Source of the DNA: an uncultured Lachnospiraceae bacterium
GTDB taxonomy: Bacteria; Bacillota; Clostridia; Lachnospirales; Lachnospiraceae
Assembly: GCA_910588955.1 (NCBI GenBank)
Contig: CAJURQ010000001.1
Span: 248,001-312,000 of the forward strand
DNA length: 64,000 bases
Direction: 5' to 3'
A program made the translations under genes and the position numbers. Every line of letters starts with the position of its first letter. Positions within the stretch are counted from its first letter, which is position 1. Positions 33,194 to 41,530 of the stretch are shown here, piece by piece. The notes below the pieces were generated by a model. The model was given only the letters and a program-made list of their open reading frames with translations. It was not told the origin of the DNA and ran no database searches.

Positions 33194-34329
33194 AATCAAA
33201 CATAAGTGCACTCGGCATCATTTTCCCGAACAGTTACGACGCGCTGGTTCCTGAGCTTGTAAATGTGCGTTTGATGGCTTCCATTCCCTTCGCCAGCCGT
33301 TACCGCATTATCGACTTTATTTTGTCCGGCATGACAAATTCCGGCATCGGAAACATCTCCGTGATCGTGAACAAAAACTATCACTCGCTGATGGATCATC
33401 TCGGCTCCGGCCGCGAGTGGGATCTGGTTCGCAAAAACGGCGGCTTACATATCTTCCCTCCCTTTGCGGAAAAAGAGGCGAAGCCTTACGTGGGACGCGC
33501 AAGCGCGCTGGCAAACATTCTTGATTTCCTGCGTGACGCCAAGGAAAGATACATTATCATGTCCGATACGAACATGATAGTGAACTTTGATTTCCACGCG
33601 ATGCTGCAGACCCATATTGAGAACGAGGCGGACATGACGCTCGCCTACTGTGAGCAGCCGATCCCGAGCGGGTTTATCAATGCCAAGAATGACGGCAGAA
33701 GCTTTTATTATACTTTTGACATGGAAGGCGATCAGATCAAAAAGGTCTATATCAATTCCAAGGAGGACGGCGTCAAAAACCTCTCCATGAACATCTTCAT
33801 CATCAACCGTGACCTTCTGGTTGAGATGGTGGACAACGCTCTGTTGCGCGGACAGGAATTTTTCATGCGCGACGTGCTGATGCCGCAGATCAATAAGCTG
33901 AATGTGAAAGGCTACAAGTACACCGGTTACGTGGGATTCATTGCGGATATGAAGAGCTATTTTGACGAGAATATGAAGCTTTTGGACGACTACAATCTGG
34001 ATTCTCTCTTCTTCGGTTCCCCCGTCTACACGAAAATCAGAGGGGATCATCCGACCCAGTATGTCAACGGGTCAAAGGCGCAGAATGTGATGGTAGCCTC
34101 CGGATGTATCATTGAAGGAGAAGTGGAAAACAGCGTGATCTTCCGCGGCGTCAAGGTGGCAAAGGGCGCGACGGTAAAGAACTGTATTCTGATGCAGGAT
34201 ACCGTTGTGGATGCAGGCGCGAACATCGAATATCTTATCACCGACAAGGACGTTACGATCACAGCCGGCAAGGAGATGAAGGGAACGGACACCTTCCCGG
34301 TTTATATCGGAAAAGGACAGACCGTCTGA
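33187..34329 (+). CDS. glgD: Glucose-1-phosphate adenylyltransferase regulatory subunit
   Basis: 380-residue GlgC paralogue. The catalytic glycine-rich loop is changed to LGIIFPNSYDALVPELV, as in Firmicute GlgD, which assists GlgC but is inactive alone. It retains the sugar-phosphate fold and a beta-helix C-terminus. Start: ATG with GGTGAAG, inside the end of glgC; the terminator at 34355 closes the unit. Confidence 0.95.
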   Translation: MVKSNISALGIIFPNSYDALVPELVNVRLMASIPFASRYRIIDFILSGMTNSGIGNISVIVNKNYHSLMDHLGSGREWDLVRKNGGLHIFPPFAEKEAKPYVGRASALANILDFLRDAKERYIIMSDTNMIVNFDFHAMLQTHIENEADMTLAYCEQPIPSGFINAKNDGRSFYYTFDMEGDQIKKVYINSKEDGVKNLSMNIFIINRDLLVEMVDNALLRGQEFFMRDVLMPQINKLNVKGYKYTGYVGFIADMKSYFDENMKLLDDYNLDSLFFGSPVYTKIRGDHPTQYVNGSKAQNVMVASGCIIEGEVENSVIFRGVKVAKGATVKNCILMQDTVVDAGANIEYLITDKDVTITAGKEMKGTDTFPVYIGKGQTV

Positions 34330-34354
34330 CACAGATATTCTTTGCAAAAATTAT

Positions 34355-34392
34355 CGTCCCGCAGATTATTTACAGTCTGCGGGACGCTTTTT
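34355..34392 (+). terminator. Terminator of glgC-glgD
   Basis: Arms CGTCCCGCAGA and TCTGCGGGACG (11 bp, 34355-34386) followed by CTTTTTCTTT on the plus strand. It stands between the convergent glgD and ygiQ-type genes. Confidence 0.93.
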
Positions 34393-34394
34393 CT

Positions 34395-36365
34395 TTACTT
34401 TTTCTTTTTATGCACATTTCGTATTGTCTTTTTCTTTCGCCTCACGATTTCTGGGCGGTTTTCCCGATTATCTTCTGCTCTTCCACCGTTCGCTTCTGTC
34501 CGTTTCCTGATTGCCTGCCCGCGTTCTCTCCCGGCTTCTTTGTTTCCTCCGGTTTTTTCGCCGCCTGCCCCCGTCTTCCTCGGTCGTATCAGGCATTTTT
34601 TGTCAAAGCCAATCAAATCCTCCCTGCCGCCCTTCACAAGCGCCTCCCTGACCAGTTCGTAATTGTTGGGGTTGCGGTACTGGATCAGCGCCCGCTGCAT
34701 CGCCTTCTCATGGGGATTGCGGCAAACGTAAACTTTTTTGCCGTCCCGCGGGTCAATTCCCGTGTAGTACATGACCGTGGACATCGTGGAAGGCGTCGGA
34801 TAAAAATCCTGCACCTGTTCCGGCATGTAGCCAAGATCCCGCAGATACTCCGCAAGCTCGATAGCCTCCTTCAACGTGGAGCCGGGATGGGAGGACATCA
34901 GATAGGGCACAAGGAACTGTTTCTTCCCAAGCTGTTCGTTGAGCTTGTTGTATTTTTTGACAAACTTTTCGTACACTTCCTTCCGCGGCTTACCGAGATA
35001 CTGCAGCACCCGGTCAGAGATGTGCTCCGGCGCCACCTTGAGCTGTCCGCTGACATGGTGCTCCACCAGTTCCCGGAAAAAGGTGTCGTCCGGGTCAGCT
35101 GCCAGATAATCGAAACGAATGCCGGAGCGGATAAAGACCTTTTTTACGCCGGGCAGCGCCCGCAGTCTGCGAAGAAGCGCCAGGTAATCGGAATGATCCA
35201 CCTCCAGATTGGGACAGGGCTTCGGGAAAAGGCACTGTCTGTTCTTGCAGACGCCCTGTGTCATCTGCTTCTGACAGGAGGGGTGTCTGAAATTGGCGGT
35301 GGGCCCGCCCACGTCGTGGATATAGCCCTTGAAATCCGGATCCTGTATCATCAATTCCGCTTCCCGCAAGATGGATTCGTGGCTCCTGACCTGCACCGTC
35401 CTGCCCTGATGAAAGGTCAGCGCGCAGAAATTACAGCCGCCGAAACACCCTCTGTTGCTGACGAGCGAAAATCTGATCTCGGCAATCGCCGGTACGCCGC
35501 CCGCCTCCTCGTAGGAAGGATGGTAGGTACGCATGTAAGGAAGGTCGTAGACGTTGTCCATCTCCTCCGTGGTGAGCGGTGGCTGGGGCGGGTTCTGCAC
35601 CACGTAAACGCCGTTCGGGTATGGCTCGACCAATGTTTTTCCGGTAAAAGGATCGGTATTGCAATACTGGATCTGAAAGCTTTCGGCATACTTTTCCGGA
35701 TGCGCTTTCATCTCCTCATAGGACGGCAATTCCACAGATTCATAAATGCCGCCCACATCCTTCGTCCTATAGACGGTGCTCGGAATAAAGGTAATGTCCT
35801 TTACCGCAATGCCGCTCTCCAGCGCCTCCGCGATCGCAACAATGGACTTCTCTCCCATGCCGTAGGAGATCAGGTCCGCCTGACTGTCCAGAAGGATCGA
35901 GCGTTTGAAGCTGTTCGACCAGTAGTCGTAGTGCGCCATCCGTCGCAGGCTCGCCTCAATACCGCCGATAATCACCGGCACATCCTTGTAGACCCGGCGG
36001 ATCAGGTTGCCGTAAACCACCGTTGCATGATCCGGTCTTTTGTAAGGCTCTCCGCCCGGGGTATAGGCATCCGTCGGACGGTGCTTTCCAGAGACAAAAT
36101 AGTGATTCACCATGGAATCCATGTTACCGCCGGAAACCAGAAAGGCAAGTCTTGGACGTCCGAGAATCGTGACGCTGCTCTCATCCTTCCAGTCCGGCTG
36201 AGAGATGATGCCCACATGAAAGCCATGCGCCTCCAAAACCCTGCTTATGATAGCGTGCCCAAAGGACGGGTGATCCACATAGGCGTCCCCGATCACATAG
36301 ACAAAATCAAGCTGCTCTATGCCCCGCGCCTCCATATCCTGTTTTGAAATCGGTAGAAAACTCAT
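34395..36365 (-). CDS. YgiQ-family radical SAM protein
   Basis: 656 residues. The N-terminal domain (FVYVIGDAYVDHPSFGHAIISRVLEAHGF) and the iron-sulfur motif CFGGCNFC are those of the YgiQ family, which carries a radical SAM core and a C-terminal conserved block (PGSTLKEAIELAEYLRDLG). The reaction is unknown. The last 50 residues are very basic, ending in a Lys run. Its start overlaps the HAD hydrolase stop by four bases (ATGA type). A 645-codon reading frame on the opposite strand is its mirror image. Confidence 0.93.
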   Translation of the reverse strand: MSFLPISKQDMEARGIEQLDFVYVIGDAYVDHPSFGHAIISRVLEAHGFHVGIISQPDWKDESSVTILGRPRLAFLVSGGNMDSMVNHYFVSGKHRPTDAYTPGGEPYKRPDHATVVYGNLIRRVYKDVPVIIGGIEASLRRMAHYDYWSNSFKRSILLDSQADLISYGMGEKSIVAIAEALESGIAVKDITFIPSTVYRTKDVGGIYESVELPSYEEMKAHPEKYAESFQIQYCNTDPFTGKTLVEPYPNGVYVVQNPPQPPLTTEEMDNVYDLPYMRTYHPSYEEAGGVPAIAEIRFSLVSNRGCFGGCNFCALTFHQGRTVQVRSHESILREAELMIQDPDFKGYIHDVGGPTANFRHPSCQKQMTQGVCKNRQCLFPKPCPNLEVDHSDYLALLRRLRALPGVKKVFIRSGIRFDYLAADPDDTFFRELVEHHVSGQLKVAPEHISDRVLQYLGKPRKEVYEKFVKKYNKLNEQLGKKQFLVPYLMSSHPGSTLKEAIELAEYLRDLGYMPEQVQDFYPTPSTMSTVMYYTGIDPRDGKKVYVCRNPHEKAMQRALIQYRNPNNYELVREALVKGGREDLIGFDKKCLIRPRKTGAGGEKTGGNKEAGRERGQAIRKRTEANGGRAEDNRENRPEIVRRKKKTIRNVHKKKK

Positions 36366-37015
36366 GCCAGTACGCCCTCTTCAATCAGCTCCGTAAAACG
36401 GTAAGTATAGTAATCCGCCAACCGATGCTTCTCCTCATCCTGATGTGTGGAATATTCGTCGTAGACCGCGCAGACCTTCATGCCCGCCGCCTTGCCCGCC
36501 TGAATGCCCGGTATGATATCCTCGAACACAAGGCAGTTTTCCGGCGCGACGGCAAGCTCCTTCGCCACGGCGAGGTAAATATCCGGCGCGGGCTTTCCCT
36601 TCTCCACCTCGCACGCCGTCATAATACAGCCGAAGCAGGATTCCATCTGATGTGCCCGCACGACGTTTTCCACAAGTTCTCTGGAATTGCTTGTGGCAAT
36701 GCCAGCCTTGATGCCGTGCGCACTGCAGTAATTAAGCAGTTCCCTGACGCCCTCCTTGACCGGCACCTCGTGGGCGTACTTATCCCCTGCCATCCTGTTC
36801 CAGTCCGCCTTGATGGTGTCCAGATTGTCGGGCAGGGAAAAACGCTCCTTGAAATATGCCGCCGTCTCGGAAAAACTCATGCCCTCGATACACGCCTGCA
36901 GGTTCTCAGGCAGAGGGATGCCGAATTTCCCCAGATATTCGATATCTATAGACCTCCAGATCCACATGGAATCCACCATGGAGCCGTCCAGATCAAAAAT
37001 GACTGCTTCAATCAT
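36362..37015 (-). CDS. HAD-family hydrolase, beta-phosphoglucomutase-like
   Basis: 217 residues with the four HAD motifs: DLDGSMVDS (motif I, with Ser where Thr is usual), TSNS (II), KGKPAPDIYL (III) and FEDIIPGIQAGKAAG (IV). It has an alpha-helical cap like beta-phosphoglucomutase and phosphoglycolate phosphatase relatives. A phosphatase or mutase on small sugar phosphates is likely; the substrate is not determinable. It is coupled to the YgiQ gene by overlap. Confidence 0.9.
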   Translation of the reverse strand: MIEAVIFDLDGSMVDSMWIWRSIDIEYLGKFGIPLPENLQACIEGMSFSETAAYFKERFSLPDNLDTIKADWNRMAGDKYAHEVPVKEGVRELLNYCSAHGIKAGIATSNSRELVENVVRAHQMESCFGCIMTACEVEKGKPAPDIYLAVAKELAVAPENCLVFEDIIPGIQAGKAAGMKVCAVYDEYSTHQDEEKHRLADYYTYRFTELIEEGVLA

Positions 37016-37155
37016 GCCGTCGTTCCTCTCTTTTTCCTTTGTTTTTTCATGCTTTCGTCATGTGAAAGCGCTGTTTCGCAATATATATGTATTATACCTG
37101 AAGCTTCATCAAAGTCAGTGCCATTGCGGCAAACGACTCTGACATGGAGGGAAAT

Positions 37156-38184
37156 ATGAGTGTCTTTCACAAATCATCAAAGGAAATTTGGTATCGCTTT
37201 GTCCGTTTCCTGTATATGGCGCTTGGCGTTTACTTGATTTTCCTGCTCCTGCGCTACCCTGCGCTTTCTCTTGAATATGCGCTTTCAGGGCTGCGTCTCT
37301 GGTTTGAAAAAATGATACCGACGCTTCTACCCTTTATGATTCTGTCCGGTATTTTAATCAACATGAACCTGACGGAAGGCTTTGTGCGCCTTTTTCATCC
37401 CGTCCTGCGCATTCTTTACGGCACCACGCCAAACGGCTCCTACACCCTGTTGATGGGGTTTCTGTGCGGCTTTCCCATGGGCGCGCGGATTGCCGGAGAA
37501 CTGTGCCGGACAGGGCGGCTCTCCGCCCGTGAAGGAAATCGTCTGCTCGCCTTCTGCAATAATATCGGTCCCATCTATTTTCTGAGCTTTGTGGTGAGCA
37601 CGCTCTCTCTGGAAAAGCCCCTTGCACCCTTTCTCGTTATGTACGGCGTACCTCTGGTCTACGGTTTTTTTGTAATGCGGCTTTCCCGGCTTTTTTCCGC
37701 TCTCTACAGTCTGTTACCCGGAAGAAAGACTCCATTTTTAAATCGACCGACTAAGTCAGTCGCAAAAAGTTCATGCCCAACATTGTCCGCAACAGAACTT
37801 TCAACGGGGAATCTACAGGCGCAAGGGCTGTTACCAGCGACCGACAACGCCGTTCTCTCCGGGCTTCTCGGCATCGCGAAGCTGGGCGGTTACATGGTGT
37901 TCTTCAATCTGCTGAACATCCTTTTCGTGCCCTTCACCCGTCTGCCCGACGCGCTTCTGAACGCCTACTGCTGTATACTGGAAATCACCGGCGGCATTGC
38001 CCGCTGTGGTGCGCGCCATCCCTTTCTCGTGCTGGTGATGCTGCCCTTCGGCGGTTTCTCCTGCATTGCGCAGACTTACAGCATGATAAGGGACGCCGGT
38101 CTGTCCATTCGCGCCTATGTGTTTCATAAACTGGCGCAGACAGCCCTTACCGCGCTGATTTATATGCTGTGGCAGCCATTCTGA
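37156..38184 (+). CDS. YlbJ-like nucleoside-recognition-domain membrane protein
   Basis: 342 residues, about eight transmembrane helices, with two Gate-type domains. FEKMIPTLLPFMILSGIL and LLMGFLCGFPMGARIAGELC match the YlbJ/SpoVV family, a sporulation-time membrane protein thought to carry dipicolinate or a related solute. The start is the ATG at 37156, four bases after GGAGGG; an ATG four codons earlier has no ribosome site. A hydrophilic loop at about 200-235 is longer than usual. It is convergent with the amidase gene, four bases from it. Confidence 0.87.
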   Translation: MSVFHKSSKEIWYRFVRFLYMALGVYLIFLLLRYPALSLEYALSGLRLWFEKMIPTLLPFMILSGILINMNLTEGFVRLFHPVLRILYGTTPNGSYTLLMGFLCGFPMGARIAGELCRTGRLSAREGNRLLAFCNNIGPIYFLSFVVSTLSLEKPLAPFLVMYGVPLVYGFFVMRLSRLFSALYSLLPGRKTPFLNRPTKSVAKSSCPTLSATELSTGNLQAQGLLPATDNAVLSGLLGIAKLGGYMVFFNLLNILFVPFTRLPDALLNAYCCILEITGGIARCGARHPFLVLVMLPFGGFSCIAQTYSMIRDAGLSIRAYVFHKLAQTALTALIYMLWQPF

Positions 38185-38188
38185 AATA

Positions 38189-39625
38189 CTATCTGCGCCG
38201 CCTTCTTCTCCGTCGCCGTCTGCCACGTCTTCCGCTCTTTAAAATCAGAGCCATGGACAGTGCAAGCCCGAGCACGAGCAGGACACAGACCAGACATACT
38301 GTCAGGAAATAGCTGACTGTGGGTTCTGTCCCTTCTTCCTCTTTTTCGGAAATATCCTTATATCTCTTTTGATTTTCCGCAGCGACGGCGTTTTGTTTTG
38401 CCTGTTCCTCCGACGCCGCCTTCGCGGCAGCCGCAACCCGCTCCTGCTCGGCAAGCTCTGCGGCGATCTCCTCCTCCGTCTTATAATCCATGGAGGGAAG
38501 GGAAATCAGGTTACTTTCCGTATACAGATCATATCCGTTATAACCCCGCACCACGATCTGCGGCACAATATGGGGCGGCACGTTCATGGTAAAAGTGATG
38601 GTGTCCTGCGACTTATCCCCCCATGCGAGCCGTGGGAAATAGGTGCTGCCGCCGTCATAGCTGTAATCATAGTACAACATGCCGCTGTCATAATCCACGG
38701 CGGACAGCTCCACCGTAACGTTTCCGGTTTCCATCTCCTGATCGGTGACCTCAATCATGCAGATATCCGGTTCGGTTGTGTCGGGACGCATAACGCCCGA
38801 GGGAATCGGAACGTCAAGAACCGGGTAATCGCTGTAATCCACGCCGAGGCTGTCTGAGCGCAGACGAAAATATTTGGCGGCGGACGCCGCGTCCAGCCTG
38901 CCAAAAGTCTCCCACTGCTCCCGTCCTTCACAGAAAGGGCGGTCGTTCTCGTGGTCCATGTGACAGTGCTCGATCAGCACGCAGGTCAGTTCCTGCTCAA
39001 CGGCATGCCGTATGATACCGTAGTAGTCTGTCCCCTTTTTCCCGAGCCTTGTCTTAATGCCTCTCGAGTATAGCCCCAGATCCTCAAGCGCCCCAATCTC
39101 GATATCGGCAAAGGCATATCCCTCGCTGTAATGTCTCCCGAAAGCGGACACCCAGCACTCCGCCCCGAAGAGCGTGTTGTGGTCCTTAGACAGATTATAG
39201 TGGAGGCAGAAGAGAAAATCGGCGTTCACTTCCTTGGCAAACGCAACCCGCTCCTCAAGGGACAGGGTCCTGTCGTCCTCCCTCGTCAGATAAACGGTGA
39301 CGTCCTCGTACTTTTCCAGCTCCTCCTTCATGGCTTTGGCGGTAACTAACGTCAATTCCTTCTCCACAAAGGAGTCGTACATACCGCCCTCCTCCTCACC
39401 GCCATGCCCGGGATCGATCACGATCACAAGTTTATCAACAGGCAGTTCCTCTATCCCTTCCCCTGCCGCAGCGTTCTCCTGCCCCGCAGGCTGTTCCAGC
39501 AGCGTCTCCGCTTCCGCCCGGACAATCGGCATCCTGCCCGCAAAAATGCCGACAAAAAGTCCGCAAAAGAGAATCCATACTTTTATGCTATTTTTTTGCA
39601 GATAATGCCCAAAACGATTCCTCAT
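38189..39625 (-). CDS. N-acetylmuramoyl-L-alanine amidase with C-terminal anchor and poly-arginine tail
   Basis: 478 residues. An N-terminal signal anchor (about 15-35) precedes an Amidase_3 domain with its zinc and catalytic residues in IDPGHGGEEEG, SFVEKELT, CLHYNLS and VLIEHCHMD. An Ig-like region follows (270-380), then a Lys/Glu/Ala coiled coil. A second transmembrane helix (about 440-462, SYFLTVCLVCVLLVLGLALSMALIL) is followed by a cytosolic end with eleven consecutive or nearly consecutive Arg. It cleaves the bond between muramic acid and the stem peptide. The tail may bind anionic lipid or DNA, which is inference. Confidence 0.9.
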   Translation of the reverse strand: MRNRFGHYLQKNSIKVWILFCGLFVGIFAGRMPIVRAEAETLLEQPAGQENAAAGEGIEELPVDKLVIVIDPGHGGEEEGGMYDSFVEKELTLVTAKAMKEELEKYEDVTVYLTREDDRTLSLEERVAFAKEVNADFLFCLHYNLSKDHNTLFGAECWVSAFGRHYSEGYAFADIEIGALEDLGLYSRGIKTRLGKKGTDYYGIIRHAVEQELTCVLIEHCHMDHENDRPFCEGREQWETFGRLDAASAAKYFRLRSDSLGVDYSDYPVLDVPIPSGVMRPDTTEPDICMIEVTDQEMETGNVTVELSAVDYDSGMLYYDYSYDGGSTYFPRLAWGDKSQDTITFTMNVPPHIVPQIVVRGYNGYDLYTESNLISLPSMDYKTEEEIAAELAEQERVAAAAKAASEEQAKQNAVAAENQKRYKDISEKEEEGTEPTVSYFLTVCLVCVLLVLGLALSMALILKSGRRGRRRRRRRRRR

Positions 39626-39652
39626 ACTGCTCCATGTTTTTCCAGATTTTAT

Positions 39653-39687
39653 GAATAGAATAAGCCGGCTTCATAAGGAAACCGGCT
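39653..39687 (-). terminator. Probable terminator of coaD and the coiled-coil gene
   Basis: Arms AGCCGGCTTC and GAAACCGGCT (39663-39687, loop ATAAG, one wobble). On the minus strand the stem is followed by TTATTCTATTC. The T-run is modest. Confidence 0.65.
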
Positions 39688-39733
39688 CGCCTGTCTTTTT
39701 CATCCGCGATTTATTTGTTGCGGTTTTAATATA

Positions 39734-40339
39734 TTACATCAGATTCAGTTCCGGCCCGGGTTCCGCTTCCCCCTCTGCCTCCTTAAGCATTTTTTCCACT
39801 TCCACGGGACGCAGCTCCGCGCGGTTCGCCTTCACGATCTCATTGTAGCCGCTGATCGTGTTGAAAAAGCTCTCGTAGTGCTCCGTAGCTGCCGTGAGCG
39901 TGGCTGTCATGGCGTTTTCCAGATTGGAAAGCATCTCGTCGAGATACTGCATGGCGGAAGTCTTGACGCCGTTCGCCTCCATGGTCGCATTGTTCAGGAT
40001 TTCCTGCGCCTGTGTGGTCGCCATGCGCACCACCTCGTTTGCCTGCGCGTAAGCCTGCTGCATGATCTCGTGCTCGTTAATCAGTTCTGTGGTCTGCACC
40101 GTCGCGTCCTTAATGAGCGCTTCCGCCTTCGTGCGGGCGTCGTTTAATATCGCCTCCTTGTTGGAGATGATCTTCTGATAACGCTTGATCTCATCCGGTG
40201 TCTTCATGCGAAGCTCACGCAAAAGCTCATCAATTTCCTCTTTATTTACAATGATATTGGTCTTGGAAAGCGGCTGGAACTTGCAGCCGTCAATGTAGTC
40301 CTCTATCTCATCGATCAGTTGTTCAATTCTACTGCTCAT
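39734..40339 (-). CDS. Coiled-coil protein, V-type ATPase subunit H-like annotation class
   Basis: 201 residues, mostly one long coiled coil (60-165, Ala/Gln/Glu/Thr-rich) with a small N-terminal helical part. Databases call such genes 'ATPase' or vacuolar-type subunit H, but no nucleotide-binding motif is present. DivIVA/SepIVA-like membrane or division scaffolds have the same build. Directly following coaD with an 11-base overlap is a conserved arrangement in Lachnospiraceae. Function unknown. Confidence 0.78.
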   Translation of the reverse strand: MSSRIEQLIDEIEDYIDGCKFQPLSKTNIIVNKEEIDELLRELRMKTPDEIKRYQKIISNKEAILNDARTKAEALIKDATVQTTELINEHEIMQQAYAQANEVVRMATTQAQEILNNATMEANGVKTSAMQYLDEMLSNLENAMTATLTAATEHYESFFNTISGYNEIVKANRAELRPVEVEKMLKEAEGEAEPGPELNLM

Positions 40340-40832
40340 TGCCTGCTCCTATCTCAATATATTTTTCATATAGCAGCTTCCCGACAAAATCGGGCACGCA
40401 CTCCGAGATATCCCCGTTAAAGCTTGCAATTTCCTTGACGGTGGAAGAACTTAAGTATGCGTATTCGAGACTGGTCGTCAAAAACACCGTATCCAGCTTC
40501 CCCTCGGAAAACTTACGGTTCGTCTGCGCGATCTGCAGCTCGTATTCAAAATCGGTGATCGCGCGCAGCCCTCTGATCGCCACATGTATATCCTTTCTGG
40601 CGGCGTAGTCGATTAAAAGACCGCTGAAAGAATCTATCGTCACATTGGGCAGATCGCGGGTCACTTCCTCTAACATTTTAACACGTTCTTCCACAGAAAA
40701 CAATGGAGTCTTTGTTTTATTGTTCAGGACGCTCACCGTCAATTCATCAAAAATCTCAGAGGCACGTCTGATAATATCCAGATGTCCGTAGGTCACCGGG
40801 TCGAAACTTCCCGGATAAATTGCTGCCTTCAT
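40329..40832 (-). CDS. coaD: Phosphopantetheine adenylyltransferase
   Basis: 167 residues. The nucleotidyltransferase motif AIYPGSFDPVTYGHLDIIRRA is exact for CoaD, with IRGLRAITDFEYELQIAQTNR and SSTVKEIASF further on. It forms dephospho-CoA. Start ATG with GAGGG seven bases upstream. Confidence 0.98.
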   Translation of the reverse strand: MKAAIYPGSFDPVTYGHLDIIRRASEIFDELTVSVLNNKTKTPLFSVEERVKMLEEVTRDLPNVTIDSFSGLLIDYAARKDIHVAIRGLRAITDFEYELQIAQTNRKFSEGKLDTVFLTTSLEYAYLSSSTVKEIASFNGDISECVPDFVGKLLYEKYIEIGAGNEQ

Positions 40833-40968
40833 AGAAAGCCCTCACATACTATTCACAGAAAATCCGAAACACAACCAAACTCATGATATCATATTAAAAC
40901 AATTTTACCGAAATGTCTTTACTTTTTTTCAAATTTTTTACATTTTTGGGAAAAAATATTGCGTCAAA

Positions 40969-41517
40969 CTACAATTTTTGACAAAAAACATGCCGGTTCG
41001 TCTTATACCGCTTCTCCTTTTCCACACAAAATCCCAGATTCTCAAATTCGGAAAGAGCCGTGTGCAGGGAGGTTTCAACCACAATCAGCGTGTCTTTTGT
41101 CACCCACGGCATTTCCCTAAGCACCGCAAGCGTCCGCTCCTCAAGCCCGCAGTCGTAGGGCGGATCCATAAAGACGATATCCGCCTCCTTCTCATGGATG
41201 CCGTAGAGGGCGGAAAGCGCGTCCGTTTTTAAAACCGTCGCCTGATCCGCAAGATGGGTAAACTGCAAATTCTCCTGAATGCAGGAAAGCGCCCGCTTGT
41301 CGTTCTCCACAAAGTAAGCGTGCCTTGCGCCGCGGCTAAGCGCCTCAATGCCGATACCGCCGCTGCCACTGAACAGATCCACGAACAGCGCGCCGCCAAG
41401 GTATGGCTGCAGCATGTTAAAAAGGGTCTCTTTGATCCGATCCGTGGTAGGTCTCGTGTCCGTCCCGTCCGGAGTTTTTAACCGAAGGCTTCTCGCCGTG
41501 CCCGCTATCACTCTCAT
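40969..41517 (-). CDS. rsmD: 16S rRNA (guanine(966)-N(2))-methyltransferase
   Basis: 182 residues from the ATG at 41517 (AAAGGAG eight bases upstream). The SAM-binding motif VDLFSGSGGIGIEALSRG and the catalytic DPPYD of N2-guanine methylases are present, as is the family opener RVIAGTARSLRLKTPDG. The usual partner coaD lies next, after a 136-base AT-rich gap. It begins 13 bases after the topoisomerase A stop. Confidence 0.95.
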   Translation of the reverse strand: MRVIAGTARSLRLKTPDGTDTRPTTDRIKETLFNMLQPYLGGALFVDLFSGSGGIGIEALSRGARHAYFVENDKRALSCIQENLQFTHLADQATVLKTDALSALYGIHEKEADIVFMDPPYDCGLEERTLAVLREMPWVTKDTLIVVETSLHTALSEFENLGFCVEKEKRYKTNRHVFCQKL

Positions 41518-41530
41518 GCGTTTTGCTCCT

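Noticed and set aside
34410..36347. 645-codon open frame on the plus strand
   Set aside because: Exact mirror of the YgiQ-family gene; the frame is open because of the codon bias of the real gene. It lacks a ribosome site and any family likeness.
38182..38225. Arg-coding CGxCGx repeat read as a CRISPR or tandem repeat
   Set aside because: It is the coding sequence of the amidase poly-Arg tail with irregular codons; no spacers.
39734..40339. True V-type ATPase subunit
   Set aside because: No other V-ATPase genes are present and no nucleotide or rotor motif is seen; it is only a coiled coil beside coaD.
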